NCBI GenBank assembly: GCA_019239835.1
Contig: JAFAZJ010000307.1
Span: 1-43,063 of the forward strand
DNA: 43,063 bases
Direction of reading: 5' to 3'
Origin: Alphaproteobacteria bacterium
GTDB lineage: Bacteria; Pseudomonadota; Alphaproteobacteria; Reyranellales; Reyranellaceae
Part shown: positions 1 to 8,800 of the stretch, piece after piece
How the letters are laid out: each line of letters opens with the position of its first letter
How positions within the stretch are numbered: the first letter of the stretch is position 1
The notes under the pieces: model-generated
What the model saw: only the letters and a program-made list of their open reading frames with translations
Database searches by the model: none
Told to the model about the DNA's origin: nothing
Position numbers and translations under genes: made by a program

Positions 1-986
1 CCGGCATCCTTCTCGTCGACGCCCATGGCATGCAGCACGGGCGAAAACGCCACCTTGCCCGACGAGCACGCCGAGCCGGCGCTGATCGCGATGCCCGCGA
101 GGTCCAGCGCCATGATCTGGGTCTGCGCCGGCACGCCGGGCATGGCCACGTTCAGCGTGTTGGGCAAACGCGGTGCATCCGCGCCCAGCATCCGCCCGCC
201 GGTCAGCGCCGCTTGCACGCGATCACGCAGCGTGGCGAGACGCGCGAAAGTACCAAGTTCGCTCTGGGCAATCTCGGCCGCCGCGCCGAAGCCGACGATG
301 CCGGCGACATTCTCCGTGCCGCCACGACGACCGCGCTCCTGGCCACCGCCGGTCTGCACCGCGACAAGCGGCGCGCCGTCGCGCAACACAAGAGCGCCAA
401 CACCCTGCGGACCGCCCAGCTTGTGCGCCGAGAGGCTGAGGTAGTCGACGCCGAGCGCAGCCATGTCGACGGCGATCTTGCCGGCCGCCTGTACGGCGTC
501 ACACGCGACCAGTGCGCCGTACTTGTGCGCCCTGCGCACGACCTCGGCCACCGGCTGGATCACGCCGGTCTCGTTGTTCGCCAGCATCACGGCGACGAGT
601 GCCGGCTCCGCCGACGCCACGAGCACGCGCTCCAGCGCCTCAAGGTCGACCACACCGCTGGCGTGCGCCGGGATGCGCTCGGCCTGCTCTATCGGCGTGA
701 GCACGCTATCGTGCTCGATCGCCGAGACCAGCACGCGCGCGCGACCGCAGCCGCGTAGCGCCAGATTGTTTGCCTCGGTACCACCAGACGTGAAGACCAC
801 GTTCGCGGCCTTGCCGCCGACCAACGCCGCGACCTGCTGCCGGGCGCGATCGACGTGGCCGCGCGCGGTGCGGCCGAAGCCGTGAACCGACGAGGCGTTG
901 CCGACAACACGCATGACCTCGACCATCGCCTCGATGGCCTTCGGGCGCATCGGCGTGGTGGCGTTGTGATCGAGGTACACGGCCAT
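1..986 (-). CDS. Cysteine desulfurase, IscS/NifS type (3' end cut by window)
   Basis: PLP enzyme that takes sulfur from L-cysteine as a persulfide for Fe-S cluster and other sulfur-transfer pathways, leaving alanine; cytoplasmic. About 328 N-terminal residues are visible, beginning MAVYLDHNATTP, the usual start of class V aminotransferase desulfurases. The PLP lysine lies in SAHKLGGPQG and the persulfide cysteine in SAGSACSSGK close to the window edge, so only the last few dozen residues are missing. The start is the ATG at 986. It lies 11 bases after the iscR stop with a GGAG overlapping that stop, so the two genes are almost certainly one transcript and this gene falls under IscR control. 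The subtype (IscS versus NifS) cannot be settled from this part. Confidence 0.93.
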   Translation of the reverse strand, partial: MAVYLDHNATTPMRPKAIEAMVEVMRVVGNASSVHGFGRTARGHVDRARQQVAALVGGKAANVVFTSGGTEANNLALRGCGRARVLVSAIEHDSVLTPIEQAERIPAHASGVVDLEALERVLVASAEPALVAVMLANNETGVIQPVAEVVRRAHKYGALVACDAVQAAGKIAVDMAALGVDYLSLSAHKLGGPQGVGALVLRDGAPLVAVQTGGGQERGRRGGTENVAGIVGFGAAAEIAQSELGTFARLATLRDRVQAALTGGRMLGADAPRLPNTLNVAMPGVPAQTQIMALDLAGIAISAGSACSSGKVAFSPVLHAMGVDEKDA

Positions 987-997
987 CGGACGACGTC

Positions 998-1501
998 CTA
1001 CTCCGCGGCCACTGCTGCGGCGCTGTTGGCGCGCGGCGACAACGCCACATCGTCGGACACCGCCGGTGAGAACGGCCTTGCTGTGCCCAGCACGCGGCGC
1101 TCGACCACGTCTTGCAGGGTCACGGAGTTCAGGAACAGATGGATCTGGTTGCCGAGTTCGGCCCATAGATCATGCGTCAGGCAGCGCGAGTGATCGCTGT
1201 GGCAGCCGATCGACGAATTGCCCTTGCAGCGTGTGGCGGTGATCGGCTCGTCCACCGATAGGATGATGTCGGCAACGCGCGTGCCGCCCGCACCGCGTGC
1301 CAGCAGATAACCACCGCCCGGTCCACGCACACTCTTCACCAGCCCGCCGCGGCGAAGGCGTGCGAAAAGCTGCTCGAGATATGAAAGCGAGATCTCCTGG
1401 CGCTCGGCGATGTCCGCCAGCGACACAGGCTTGGTCTCGCCGTGGCGGGCCAAATCGACCAGCGCCATCACGGCGTAACGTCCCTTGGTGCTGAGCTTCA
1501 C
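998..1501 (-). CDS. iscR: Fe-S cluster-sensing Rrf2 family regulator IscR
   Basis: Transcription factor that senses Fe-S cluster supply by binding a cluster and represses Fe-S assembly genes when clusters are plentiful. 167 residues, normal length. The N-terminus MKLSTKGRYAVMALVDLA and the winged helix up to about residue 80 (with SLSYLEQLFARLR and VRGPGGGY) are typical of Rrf2 proteins. Cluster ligands are visible as Cys92, Cys100, Cys107 and His110 (the CLTH motif). The Cys-Cys spacings, 7 and 6 intervening residues, are slightly wider than the 5 and 5 of E. coli IscR. The start is a GTG at 1501 preceded by GGGAGGCGGAGC. It is the first gene of an operon with the downstream cysteine desulfurase. 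The promoter about 190 bases upstream carries two IscR-like boxes, so autoregulation is likely. Confidence 0.95.
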   Translation of the reverse strand: MKLSTKGRYAVMALVDLARHGETKPVSLADIAERQEISLSYLEQLFARLRRGGLVKSVRGPGGGYLLARGAGGTRVADIILSVDEPITATRCKGNSSIGCHSDHSRCLTHDLWAELGNQIHLFLNSVTLQDVVERRVLGTARPFSPAVSDDVALSPRANSAAAVAAE

Positions 1502-1672
1502 GCTCCGCCTCCCTCGTTCGCGTCCGACCCTCGTGCGGCCGACCGGGCCCGCCTTGGTGCCGTCCGCTGGCGTCCCCGATCTCCACTACCGGCGTCGATC
1601 GCATTGAAATCGCTCTTGAAAGCGCGGCCAGCGACACGGATAGTGGCATTTCGATGATCGGGTCATCTCCGA

Positions 1673-1697
1673 AAAACCGACTGTCGTAGTCGGATAT
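1673..1697. promoter_or_regulatory. IscR type 1-like operator, promoter-proximal copy
   Basis: Inverted repeat CCGACT-gtcgt-AGTCGG followed by ATAT. It matches the core of the published 25-base E. coli type 1 IscR box (YYGACT, 5-base centre, AGTCRR, then STAT) at nearly every fixed position. It covers the -10 and the expected transcription start of iscR, a position suited to repression. Confidence 0.65.
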
Positions 1698-1721
1698 AGG
1701 AAAACCGACTACAGCGGTCAA
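1693..1721 (-). promoter_or_regulatory. Sigma70-type promoter of iscR
   Basis: On the minus strand TTGACC (1716-1721) is followed after exactly 17 bases by TATATC (1693-1698), a good -35/-10 pair pointing at iscR. Transcription would start near 1686, giving a leader of about 185 bases. The promoter is covered by two IscR-type boxes (1673-1697 and 1701-1725). The rest of the 1502-1825 intergenic stretch shows no gene; on the plus strand a TAGAAT at 1725-1730 could be a -10 for the hydrolase at 1826, but no convincing -35 accompanies it. Confidence 0.7.
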
Positions 1722-1725
1722 GATT
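1701..1725. promoter_or_regulatory. IscR type 1-like operator, second weaker copy
   Basis: A second CCGACT half-site, at 1705-1710, is followed by ACAGC and an imperfect GGTCAA half. It lies 28 bases from the first copy, centre to centre, and covers the spacer and -35 of the iscR promoter. Paired boxes at the iscR promoter are also known in E. coli. Weaker than the first copy because the right half is degenerate. Confidence 0.5.
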
Positions 1726-1825
1726 AGAATCGTGTCGGTTCAATGGGGTTGGCCTACCAATCCCGATCCACAACAGGGGTCTTGGACGGCAGAGGCCGCT
1801 AGGGACAGGCGAGGCGAGCGCACGG

Positions 1826-2482
1826 ATGCCTGATGTCATCTTCACGGGCCCCGAGGGGCGCCTGGAAGGCCGCTACCACCAGAGCAAGGAGCCCAACGCG
1901 CCTATCGCGTTGATGCTTCACCCACACCCGCAGGCCGGCGGGACGATGAACAACAAGGTGGTGTTCACCCTGTTCCACGTCTTCGTCACCCGCGGCTTCT
2001 CGGTGATGCGATTCAACTTCCGCGGCGTCGGGCGCTCGCAGGGCACATTCGACAACGGCCAGGGCGAACTCAGCGACGCCGCTGCGGCGCTGGACTGGCT
2101 TCAGGGCATGAACCCCGATGCCAGCGCCTGCTGGGTGGCCGGCTTCTCCTTCGGCGCCTGGATCGGCATGCAGCTGCTGATGCGCCGGCCCGAGATCGAC
2201 GGCTTCGTCTCGGTGGCGCCGCCCGCCAATAGTTATGATTTCGGTTTCCTGGCGCCCTGCCCGTCATCGGGCCTGATCGTGCACGGCGACAAGGACGAGG
2301 TCGTGCCGGCCGCCGACATCCAGAAGCTGGTCGCCAAGCTCTCGCTGCAAAAGGGCATTACCGTCGAATCGCGCACGGTGAAGGGCGCCAACCACTTCTT
2401 CCACGATTGCCTCGACAAGCTCGCGGTCGAGGTCGACCGCTACGTCGCCAAGTCGATGAAACCGGCGCCGGCGAAAACCTGA
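1826..2482 (+). CDS. Alpha/beta hydrolase (COG2945-like)
   Basis: Small cytoplasmic serine hydrolase of 218 residues without signal peptide. The nucleophile elbow GFSFGAW (Ser near residue 108), an acid in HGDKDEVVP and the histidine in KGANHFF form the expected triad. The oxyanion region HPHPQAGGTMNNKV is characteristic of the family often annotated as hydrolase of the alpha/beta superfamily or COG2945. The substrate is unknown. It is divergent from iscR and shares its intergenic region, so the upstream IscR box might also influence it. The ATG at 1826 follows AGGCGAGGCGAGCG. Its stop codon abuts the convergent anmK stop in the palindrome TGATCA. Confidence 0.85.
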   Translation: MPDVIFTGPEGRLEGRYHQSKEPNAPIALMLHPHPQAGGTMNNKVVFTLFHVFVTRGFSVMRFNFRGVGRSQGTFDNGQGELSDAAAALDWLQGMNPDASACWVAGFSFGAWIGMQLLMRRPEIDGFVSVAPPANSYDFGFLAPCPSSGLIVHGDKDEVVPAADIQKLVAKLSLQKGITVESRTVKGANHFFHDCLDKLAVEVDRYVAKSMKPAPAKT

Positions 2483-3550
2483 TCAGGGCTGATGCAGCAC
2501 GCCGCCGACGATCGGTTGGCTGGCGCCGGTGGTAGATGGAAACGAATTGGCCAATCCCCGGAGATGGCGCACGGCCAGGAAGCCGAAGGCTTGCGCTTCC
2601 AGCGCGTCGACGTTCCAGCCGTAATCAGCGCCGGTGGTGACCTGGCCGTCGACGAGTTGGCTCAGCCAGCGCATCAGGGTCTCGTTGCGAGATCCACCGC
2701 CGCAAACAATCCAAGTCTGCGCCGGTGCCGGGAAGTGAGCTCGGGCTACGGAAAGAGCCAAACATGTACAGAAGGTTAACGTTGAAACTCCATCCTCGAC
2801 TTTAGGTGAAATAGGAAAACTGAAGCCAAAACTATTTCTATCTAGTGACTTAGGTGGTAATTCTAAGAAGTACGACGAACTAAGAAACCCCTTCACGACA
2901 CTCCCAAGAACCTCACCTCTGTCTGCAAGAATTCCGTCTACATCAAAGTTTTGGTTCGTGAATCTTCTAACCCAATCATCAATGGGCGCGTTGCCCGGTC
3001 CGGTGTCAAAGGCAAGCAAGCGGCCACCCTCACCGACCCAGGTAACATTGGCGACACCACCGATATTGACCACTGCGACCGGCAATTCGAGGTCACGTGC
3101 CAATGCCTGGTGAAAGACTGGCACCAGCGGGGCGCCCTGTCCGCCCGCGGCAACGTCGCCGCTGCGAAGGTCGGCAACCACAGGTCGGCCCAGTGCTCGG
3201 GCCAGGGCTTGGCCATCGCCGATCTGCCAGGTGAAGTTGTCCTGCGGTCTGTGGGTGATGGTCTGGCCGTGGAAGCCAACGACGTCGATCGAAGCCAGAT
3301 CGACGCCCTCTTCCCGCGCAAAGCGGCGGACGGCGTCGATATGGGCCGTGGTGATCGCCGCCTCGGCGGCGTCGGTGGCAGGGTTGCGGGTCGTCGCACC
3401 GAAAACGGCGCGCACAAGCTCCCGGGTCGACTCGGCATGCGGGTAGGTCGCCGCCGGGCCGAAGCCCTCGATGCGCTCGCCATCGGTGTCGATTACGGCG
3501 ACGTCGACGCCGTCGAGCGACGTGCCGCTCATCAGGCCCAGCGCGCGCAC
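2483..3550 (-). CDS. anmK: Anhydro-N-acetylmuramic acid kinase
   Basis: Phosphorylates and opens 1,6-anhydro-MurNAc released from peptidoglycan turnover, giving MurNAc-6-phosphate for recycling in the cytoplasm. 355 residues, close to the usual 365-370. Visible signatures: SGTSLDGVD (8-16), GFHGQTI, DTGPGN (about 180), PPKSLDRN (about 232-239) and VCGGGSRN. The start is taken as the GTG at 3550, preceded by GAGGGG; the open frame continues upstream to 4198 only as antisense of tyrS. Residues about 189-267 are encoded by an AT-rich patch (about 40% GC against well over 60% around it) using codons such as TTA, AGA, AGT and CTA that are rare elsewhere in the window, yet the frame and the conserved motif are intact. 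It is divergent from tyrS. Confidence 0.92.
   Translation of the reverse strand: MRALGLMSGTSLDGVDVAVIDTDGERIEGFGPAATYPHAESTRELVRAVFGATTRNPATDAAEAAITTAHIDAVRRFAREEGVDLASIDVVGFHGQTITHRPQDNFTWQIGDGQALARALGRPVVADLRSGDVAAGGQGAPLVPVFHQALARDLELPVAVVNIGGVANVTWVGEGGRLLAFDTGPGNAPIDDWVRRFTNQNFDVDGILADRGEVLGSVVKGFLSSSYFLELPPKSLDRNSFGFSFPISPKVEDGVSTLTFCTCLALSVARAHFPAPAQTWIVCGGGSRNETLMRWLSQLVDGQVTTGADYGWNVDALEAQAFGFLAVRHLRGLANSFPSTTGASQPIVGGVLHQP
2750..2985. other. AT-rich mosaic patch inside anmK
   Basis: By hand count, bases 2761-2980 contain 89 G+C of 220 (40%), with the two lines at 2761-2880 at 37-38%. Flanking coding sequence returns to normal GC within a few tens of bases on both sides. The patch encodes the C-terminal-lobe segment of AnmK, including the family motif PPKSLDRN, without a frameshift. 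That pattern suits replacement by homologous DNA from a low-GC source rather than random insertion. An assembly chimera cannot be excluded from sequence alone. Confidence 0.8.
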
Positions 3551-3625
3551 CCTGCCCCTCGCGTTGTTGAAACCGGGTACCTGTGATACAGCGCCGGCCG
3601 CCAGCTTCAAACCGAAGACAGGAAG

Positions 3626-4879
3626 ATGAGCGCGTTCAAGTCCGACTTCATGCGCACCGTGCACGAGCGCGGCATGGTGCATCAGTGCAGCGATGCGGCG
3701 CGTCTGGACGCGCTGCTCTCGTCGGGCGTGCGCACGGCCTATATCGGCTTCGACTGCACCGCCGACTCGCTGCATGTCGGCTCGCTGCTGCAGATCATGA
3801 TGCTGCGCTGGTGGCAGAAATGCGGGCACAAGCCGATCGTCCTGATGGGCGGCGGCACGACCAAGATCGGCGACCCGTCGGGCCGCGACGAGACGCGTCA
3901 GCTGCTCACCGACGAGCTGATCGCCGCCAATATGGCCGGCATCCGCCGCGTCTTCGATAAGTACCTGACCTTCGGCACCGGCACGACCGACGCCGCGATG
4001 GTCAACAACGCCGATTGGCTCGACGAGCTGCGCTACATACCACTGCTGCGCGACGTCGGCCGGCACTTCTCGGTCAATCGCATGCTGACGATGGATTCGG
4101 TGAAGCTGCGGCTCGAGCGCGACCAGCCGCTGACCTTCCTCGAGTTCAACTACATGATCCTGCAGTCCTACGACTACGTGGAGCTGTGGAAGCGACACAA
4201 GTGCATGGTGCAGATGGGCGGCTCCGATCAGTGGGGCAACATCATCATGGGCGCCGATCTCGGCCGCCGCCTGGAGAGCGCCGAGCTATTCGCGCTGACC
4301 ACGCCGCTGATCGCGACATCGTCGGGCGCCAAGATGGGCAAGACGGCCGCCGGCGCCGTGTGGCTCAACGCCGAGCGCGTGACGGCTTACGATTTCTGGC
4401 AGTACTGGCGCAACGTCGAGGACGCCGATGTTGGCCGCTTCATGCGCACCTTCACCGAACTGCCGATGGACGAAGTGGCGCGGCTGGAAAAGCTGCAGGG
4501 CGCCGAGCTGAACGAGGCCAAGAAGATCCTCGCTACCGAGATCACCAAGCTCTGCCACGGTGCGGCAGCCGCTAACGAGGCGGCCGAGACAGCGCGGCGC
4601 ACATTCGAGGAGGGCGCACTGGCCGAGTCGCTGCCCACCGTCGATCTGCCGCGGGCACGGCTGGAAGGCGGCCTGCCGGCCTTCGAGCTGTTCGCCGACG
4701 CCAAGCTGGCGGAGAGCCGCAGCGAGGCGCGCCGCCTGATCAAGGGCGGCGGGGCGCGGGTCAACGACAAGCCGGTGGCATCTGACACCGCGACCGTGTC
4801 GCTGGCCGATGCCGACAGCGAGGGCCGCATCAAGCTCTCCGCCGGGCGCAAGCGCCACGTACTGGTGCGCGCGGTCTGA
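3626..4879 (+). CDS. tyrS: Tyrosyl-tRNA synthetase
   Basis: Class I aminoacyl-tRNA synthetase that charges tRNA-Tyr; cytoplasmic, essential. 417 residues, normal for the bacterial TyrRS. The HIGH-type motif is HVGS (50-53) after [11 protein letters not shown]. The KMSKS-type loop is KMGKT (about 235). The tyrosine-binding region contains [13 protein letters not shown]-terminal S4 RNA-binding domain (about 350-415) has the pattern [17 protein letters not shown]. The ATG at 3626 has AGGA five bases upstream. The divergent gap to anmK is 75 bases. The stop overlaps the start of the next gene as TGATG, so the two are cotranscribed. Confidence 0.97.
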   Translation: MSAFKSDFMRTVHERGMVHQCSDAARLDALLSSGVRTAYIGFDCTADSLHVGSLLQIMMLRWWQKCGHKPIVLMGGGTTKIGDPSGRDETRQLLTDELIAANMAGIRRVFDKYLTFGTGTTDAAMVNNADWLDELRYIPLLRDVGRHFSVNRMLTMDSVKLRLERDQPLTFLEFNYMILQSYDYVELWKRHKCMVQMGGSDQWGNIIMGADLGRRLESAELFALTTPLIATSSGAKMGKTAAGAVWLNAERVTAYDFWQYWRNVEDADVGRFMRTFTELPMDEVARLEKLQGAELNEAKKILATEITKLCHGAAAANEAAETARRTFEEGALAESLPTVDLPRARLEGGLPAFELFADAKLAESRSEARRLIKGGGARVNDKPVASDTATVSLADADSEGRIKLSAGRKRHVLVRAV

Positions 4880-5892
4880 TGCGCGCCGACCTGGAAGCGC
4901 GGCTGGCGCGCTTCCAGCGCCTGGGCCTCTCCCATCTGCCCACCCCGCTCGAGCCGATGAAGCGACTCAGCACCCATCTCGGCGGACCACGCCTATGGGT
5001 GAAGCGCGAGGACTGCACCGGTGTCGGGTTGGGTGGCAACAAGCTGCGCAAGCTCGACTTCGTGCTGAAAGAAGCGCTCGACACTGGCGCTGACACGCTG
5101 GTGTCGGGCGGCGTGGTGCAATCCAACAGCCAGCGCCAGGTAGCGGCCGCTGCCGCGCGGCTCGGGCTGGAGTGCCATCTCGCCGTCTATCACGGCCGCG
5201 TGGCGCCACCGAATGCGGCCTACGAGACGTCGGGCAACGCGCTGCTCAATCGCCTATTCGGCGCGACATTGCACGACGTTCCGTGGACCGGCGATCGCAA
5301 TGGCGCGATCCGCGACTTGGCGCAGAAGCTCAGCGAATCCGGCCGCAAGCCATACGTGGTGCCCTACGGCGTCTCCAACCCGCTGGGTGCCGTGGCTTAC
5401 GCGACAACGATCGTCGAGATCGCGCACCAATCGGCATCACTGGGTTTCACCCCCGCAGCGATCGTGCATTGCAGCGGCAGCGCAGCGACGCAGGCGGGTC
5501 TCGCCGTCGGTGCAGCGCATGCATTGCCCAATACGCGCATTGTCGGCATCGACATCGATGCGGAGCCCGAGCGCGTGCACGCGGACGTCGTGCGCTATGC
5601 GCAGGGCGCTGCGGTCCTGCTCGACCTGCCTTTCGACAGCGGCAGCATCGAGGTGGTCGCAGGCCACGCCGGTCCCGCCTACGGCGTCGCGCACGACGCG
5701 ACAATCGAGGCGATCAGGCTGGCCGGACGGCTGGAAGCGCTGGCACTCGATCCAGTCTATTCCGGCAAGGGTCTCGCGGGTCTGGTCGCGCTGATCCGCG
5801 GTGGACGTTGGCCAGCCGACGCCGACATCGTCTTCATCCACACCGGCGGCACGCCTGCGCTGTTCGCCTACGGCGAGACGCTGGGGCTATAG
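4879..5892 (+). CDS. D-cysteine desulfhydrase / ACC deaminase family PLP enzyme
   Basis: PLP-dependent fold type II enzyme, 337 residues. D-cysteine desulfhydrase converts D-cysteine to pyruvate, sulfide and ammonia; the close relative ACC deaminase opens 1-aminocyclopropane-1-carboxylate. The PLP lysine is Lys55 in GGNKLRKLDF, preceded by WVKREDCTGVGLGG. The substrate-binding stretch reads VVQSNSQRQVAAAAA, and the phosphate-binding glycines sit in CSGSAATQAG. The motif around Lys55 and the context fit the DcyD-like group better than true ACC deaminase, but specificity cannot be decided by eye. The ATG overlaps the tyrS stop by one base (translational coupling). Confidence 0.82.
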   Translation: MRADLEARLARFQRLGLSHLPTPLEPMKRLSTHLGGPRLWVKREDCTGVGLGGNKLRKLDFVLKEALDTGADTLVSGGVVQSNSQRQVAAAAARLGLECHLAVYHGRVAPPNAAYETSGNALLNRLFGATLHDVPWTGDRNGAIRDLAQKLSESGRKPYVVPYGVSNPLGAVAYATTIVEIAHQSASLGFTPAAIVHCSGSAATQAGLAVGAAHALPNTRIVGIDIDAEPERVHADVVRYAQGAAVLLDLPFDSGSIEVVAGHAGPAYGVAHDATIEAIRLAGRLEALALDPVYSGKGLAGLVALIRGGRWPADADIVFIHTGGTPALFAYGETLGL

Positions 5893-5896
5893 CGGC

Positions 5897-8800
5897 TCAC
5901 TGCGATGTCGAACGCTGCTGGTCGTTGCGTTCGCTGAGATCGCTGTTCGGGCTGACGTCGCTCGACGTCGTGCCACAACCGGCCAGCATCAGGTTGCGCA
6001 GTGGGCCGATGGGCAGCACCGAGAGCGGATTGACGCTGGAATTGGGATCGTCGATCGGCCCGCGGATCAGGTAGTTGAGCGCGAACAGCCCGCCACCGCG
6101 GCCGCCGGTCAGCAGATCGCCGATCAGCGGGATGTTGGAGATGATGCTGTTGAGCGCATAGGCCGGCACGATGCCGCCGGCGAGGCAGACCTCGTCGGTG
6201 TTGAGCTGCACCATGCCCTGCACGGTGACGCCGACATTGTCGCCCGCCGTGCGGCCGTTACGCAGGCGCAGGCGATCGCCGTCCTTCTCGATGTCGACCG
6301 TCAGCGCGTCGAAGACCTGCCGGTCGCCGCCGACGCGTCCGAGCTGGTCGACCACGCCGTTGACGTTGGCGACGCCGCGCGACGGATTGGCCGGCACCTT
6401 CATCAGGCGATAGCTCTTCATCTCGACGCGGCCGCGTAGCGGCGGATCGGGCCTGGTGTCGTCGGTGGTAGCGCTGACATGCAGCTGGCCACCGACCATC
6501 CCTTCGAGCCAGCCGGCGCTGCGCAGCACCGCGCCGAAATCCGCCGCCACGAGGTCAAACGATCGGCCCTTGCCCGAAGGCGTCACCCGCAACTGTGCCG
6601 GCGCCGCACCGTCGGGCGTGGTCTGCAGATTGGCGGAGATCAGCCGGTCACCGCGCAACGCCAGGCTGCCTTTCACCCGCGGCAGAGATCCGCGCTTGAG
6701 CAGCACCGCGCCGACATCGAGGTTGATCGACACCAGCGGTCCCTGCGGCGAGGCGGGCTTGGGCACGCCGCGCGCGTTGGGATCGGCATCGGGCAGCACG
6801 CGCTTGAGCTCGATCGCCGCACCGCTGAGGTCGACGGCATAGCCGCCTTCGACCCGGCTCACGGTGCCGGCGACATTGGTCGCACCCAGCGCCAGCTTGC
6901 TCAATGTGATACGCTCGATACGCCCATCTGTCGGACGCGACTCGAGCTTGCCGGTGGTCTGCAGGTCGGTGGCCGCGACCTCGAACTCCAGAATCGGTGG
7001 GATTGGGCCGCCCGCGAAGCGCGCGACGAGCGTCGCACGGCCGTCGACGCCGGCCGCCTTGGACCAGGAGGCTTCCTTTACACTCAGCGCCGTATCGCGC
7101 AGGTCGAGGCGTGCGCGCAGTTCGGAGGGGCCTGTGACGGGTGTCTGATAGGACAGCTCGAACGCGGTCGCGCCGCTCGCGAATGCCGTCAGATCGGGCA
7201 CTCCTGCCTTGTAGAGCGTCGCCAGCGGCAACGCGCCCTTGGCTTCGTAGCGGCGGCGGAAGGCGGGCTTGGGACCGAACAGCTCTGTCCAGCTGAGATC
7301 AACCGATTGGCCCTGGGCCTTGCCGCGGCCGGCGACCTTGAGCTGGGTCATGTCGAGCTGCAGCGCGCCGGCGAAATCGGTGAGGTTCAGCGTGCCGACC
7401 GCATTGGTCAGCGAGAAGCGATCAAGCTTGGCGTTGGCGGCATAGGCGATGTCGCTGACCGACAGCGCATCGAGCAACGGGAACTTCAGCGACAGGCTGA
7501 TCGCGGCGTCGCCGCCCAGCCGCTTGGGATTGTAGAGCAGGTCCTTGGGCAGCCCGAGCCGGGGCTGGGTCAGGAAGTTCATGGTCTCCTGCACCGACGC
7601 CTGCAGCTCGATCTGCATGTCGGTGCGGTGGTCATCGCCATCCAGCCCAACGAGATCGACGCGCGACTTGTTGACCTTGATGGCGCCGGCCTGCCCACCA
7701 TCGATCAGGAAGCGCAGGGTCGAGCCGTCGAACTTCGCCGTGCCTGACACACCTTTCACCGGCGGCAGCGGCGCGAGGTAGTTCACCGTGAGGTCGCTGT
7801 AGCGCAGCTCACCGACGGTCCGGGACACCTTCAGCTCGTCGGGATTCTGGAAATCACCCGCGGCCGAGACCGTGAGCTTGGCACTATCCAGTCGGCCACC
7901 GCTGATATTGGCCAGCGCCCAACGCCTTCCGCCAGGGGCCATGGTAGGCAGCCAGAACTCGCCCAGCCGGTCGATCGGCACGTTCTCGAGCTTGGCCTCG
8001 CCGTCGAACTGGAAGCTATGGTCCTCGACGCGCATCACGCCCTGCATGCCGAGCTCGGCGCCGCCCATGCCGAAGCGGAAATCTTCCAGGCGCACCGCGC
8101 TCTGGTTGGTGTCGAAGGCCATGCGCAAGGTCGCCCAGTCGACCTTGCGCGGCTCGGGCAGCACACCGGGCACGCCGATCATGCCGCTGCCACCCTCGAA
8201 ATCGAGCGCGACACGCTGCACCTTGCCGGCGCCCGACGCGGTGAGCCGGATGTAGCCGGTCATCGGCAGATCGATCTGCGCCAGCGGCGCCAGCTGCGGC
8301 GCGGCGGTGGCGAAGGCCGAGAGCCTCAGGTCGCGCGCGCGCAGCATCACCTCCATGACCTCGCGCTTGCGGCCATAGAAGGCGATCAGCTCCATATTGG
8401 CGGTGTGGCCCATGGACTCGACGGTCAGCGCGCCCTTCACGCGCAGGCCGTCGTAGTCGCGTTGCAGCACGGCGCGGCCGGCCGGCGCGTCCCAGACGAA
8501 GCCGGTGGTCTGGTCGTCGATGCGCAGCCGCGCGGACTCGATTCGGACCTCTGTAAGGCGGCCCAACGGGTGGTCGGTGTTGGGCTCGCGCAGCAGCTGC
8601 TCGACGATGATCGGCAGCATGCGCGACGAGGGCGCCGCCTCGGCCGGCGGCAACATCAGGTCGATCAGGCCGTCCTTGCGGATCACCGCGTTGAGCGCCA
8701 CGCGGTCGATGACGATCTCGGTCGGCGCCAGCGCGCCGTCGACCAGGGCGCCGATGCTGACGTTGATGGCCACGGCCGGCACCGAGCCGATTACGGTGCC

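Noticed and set aside
30-758. 242-residue plus-strand frame at the left edge
   Set aside because: Antisense to the cysteine desulfurase, whose PLP and cysteine motifs are intact.
3551-4198. N-terminal extension of the anmK frame
   Set aside because: Lies wholly antisense to tyrS; AnmK homologues begin just before the SGTSLDG motif, and a GTG with a ribosome site is there.
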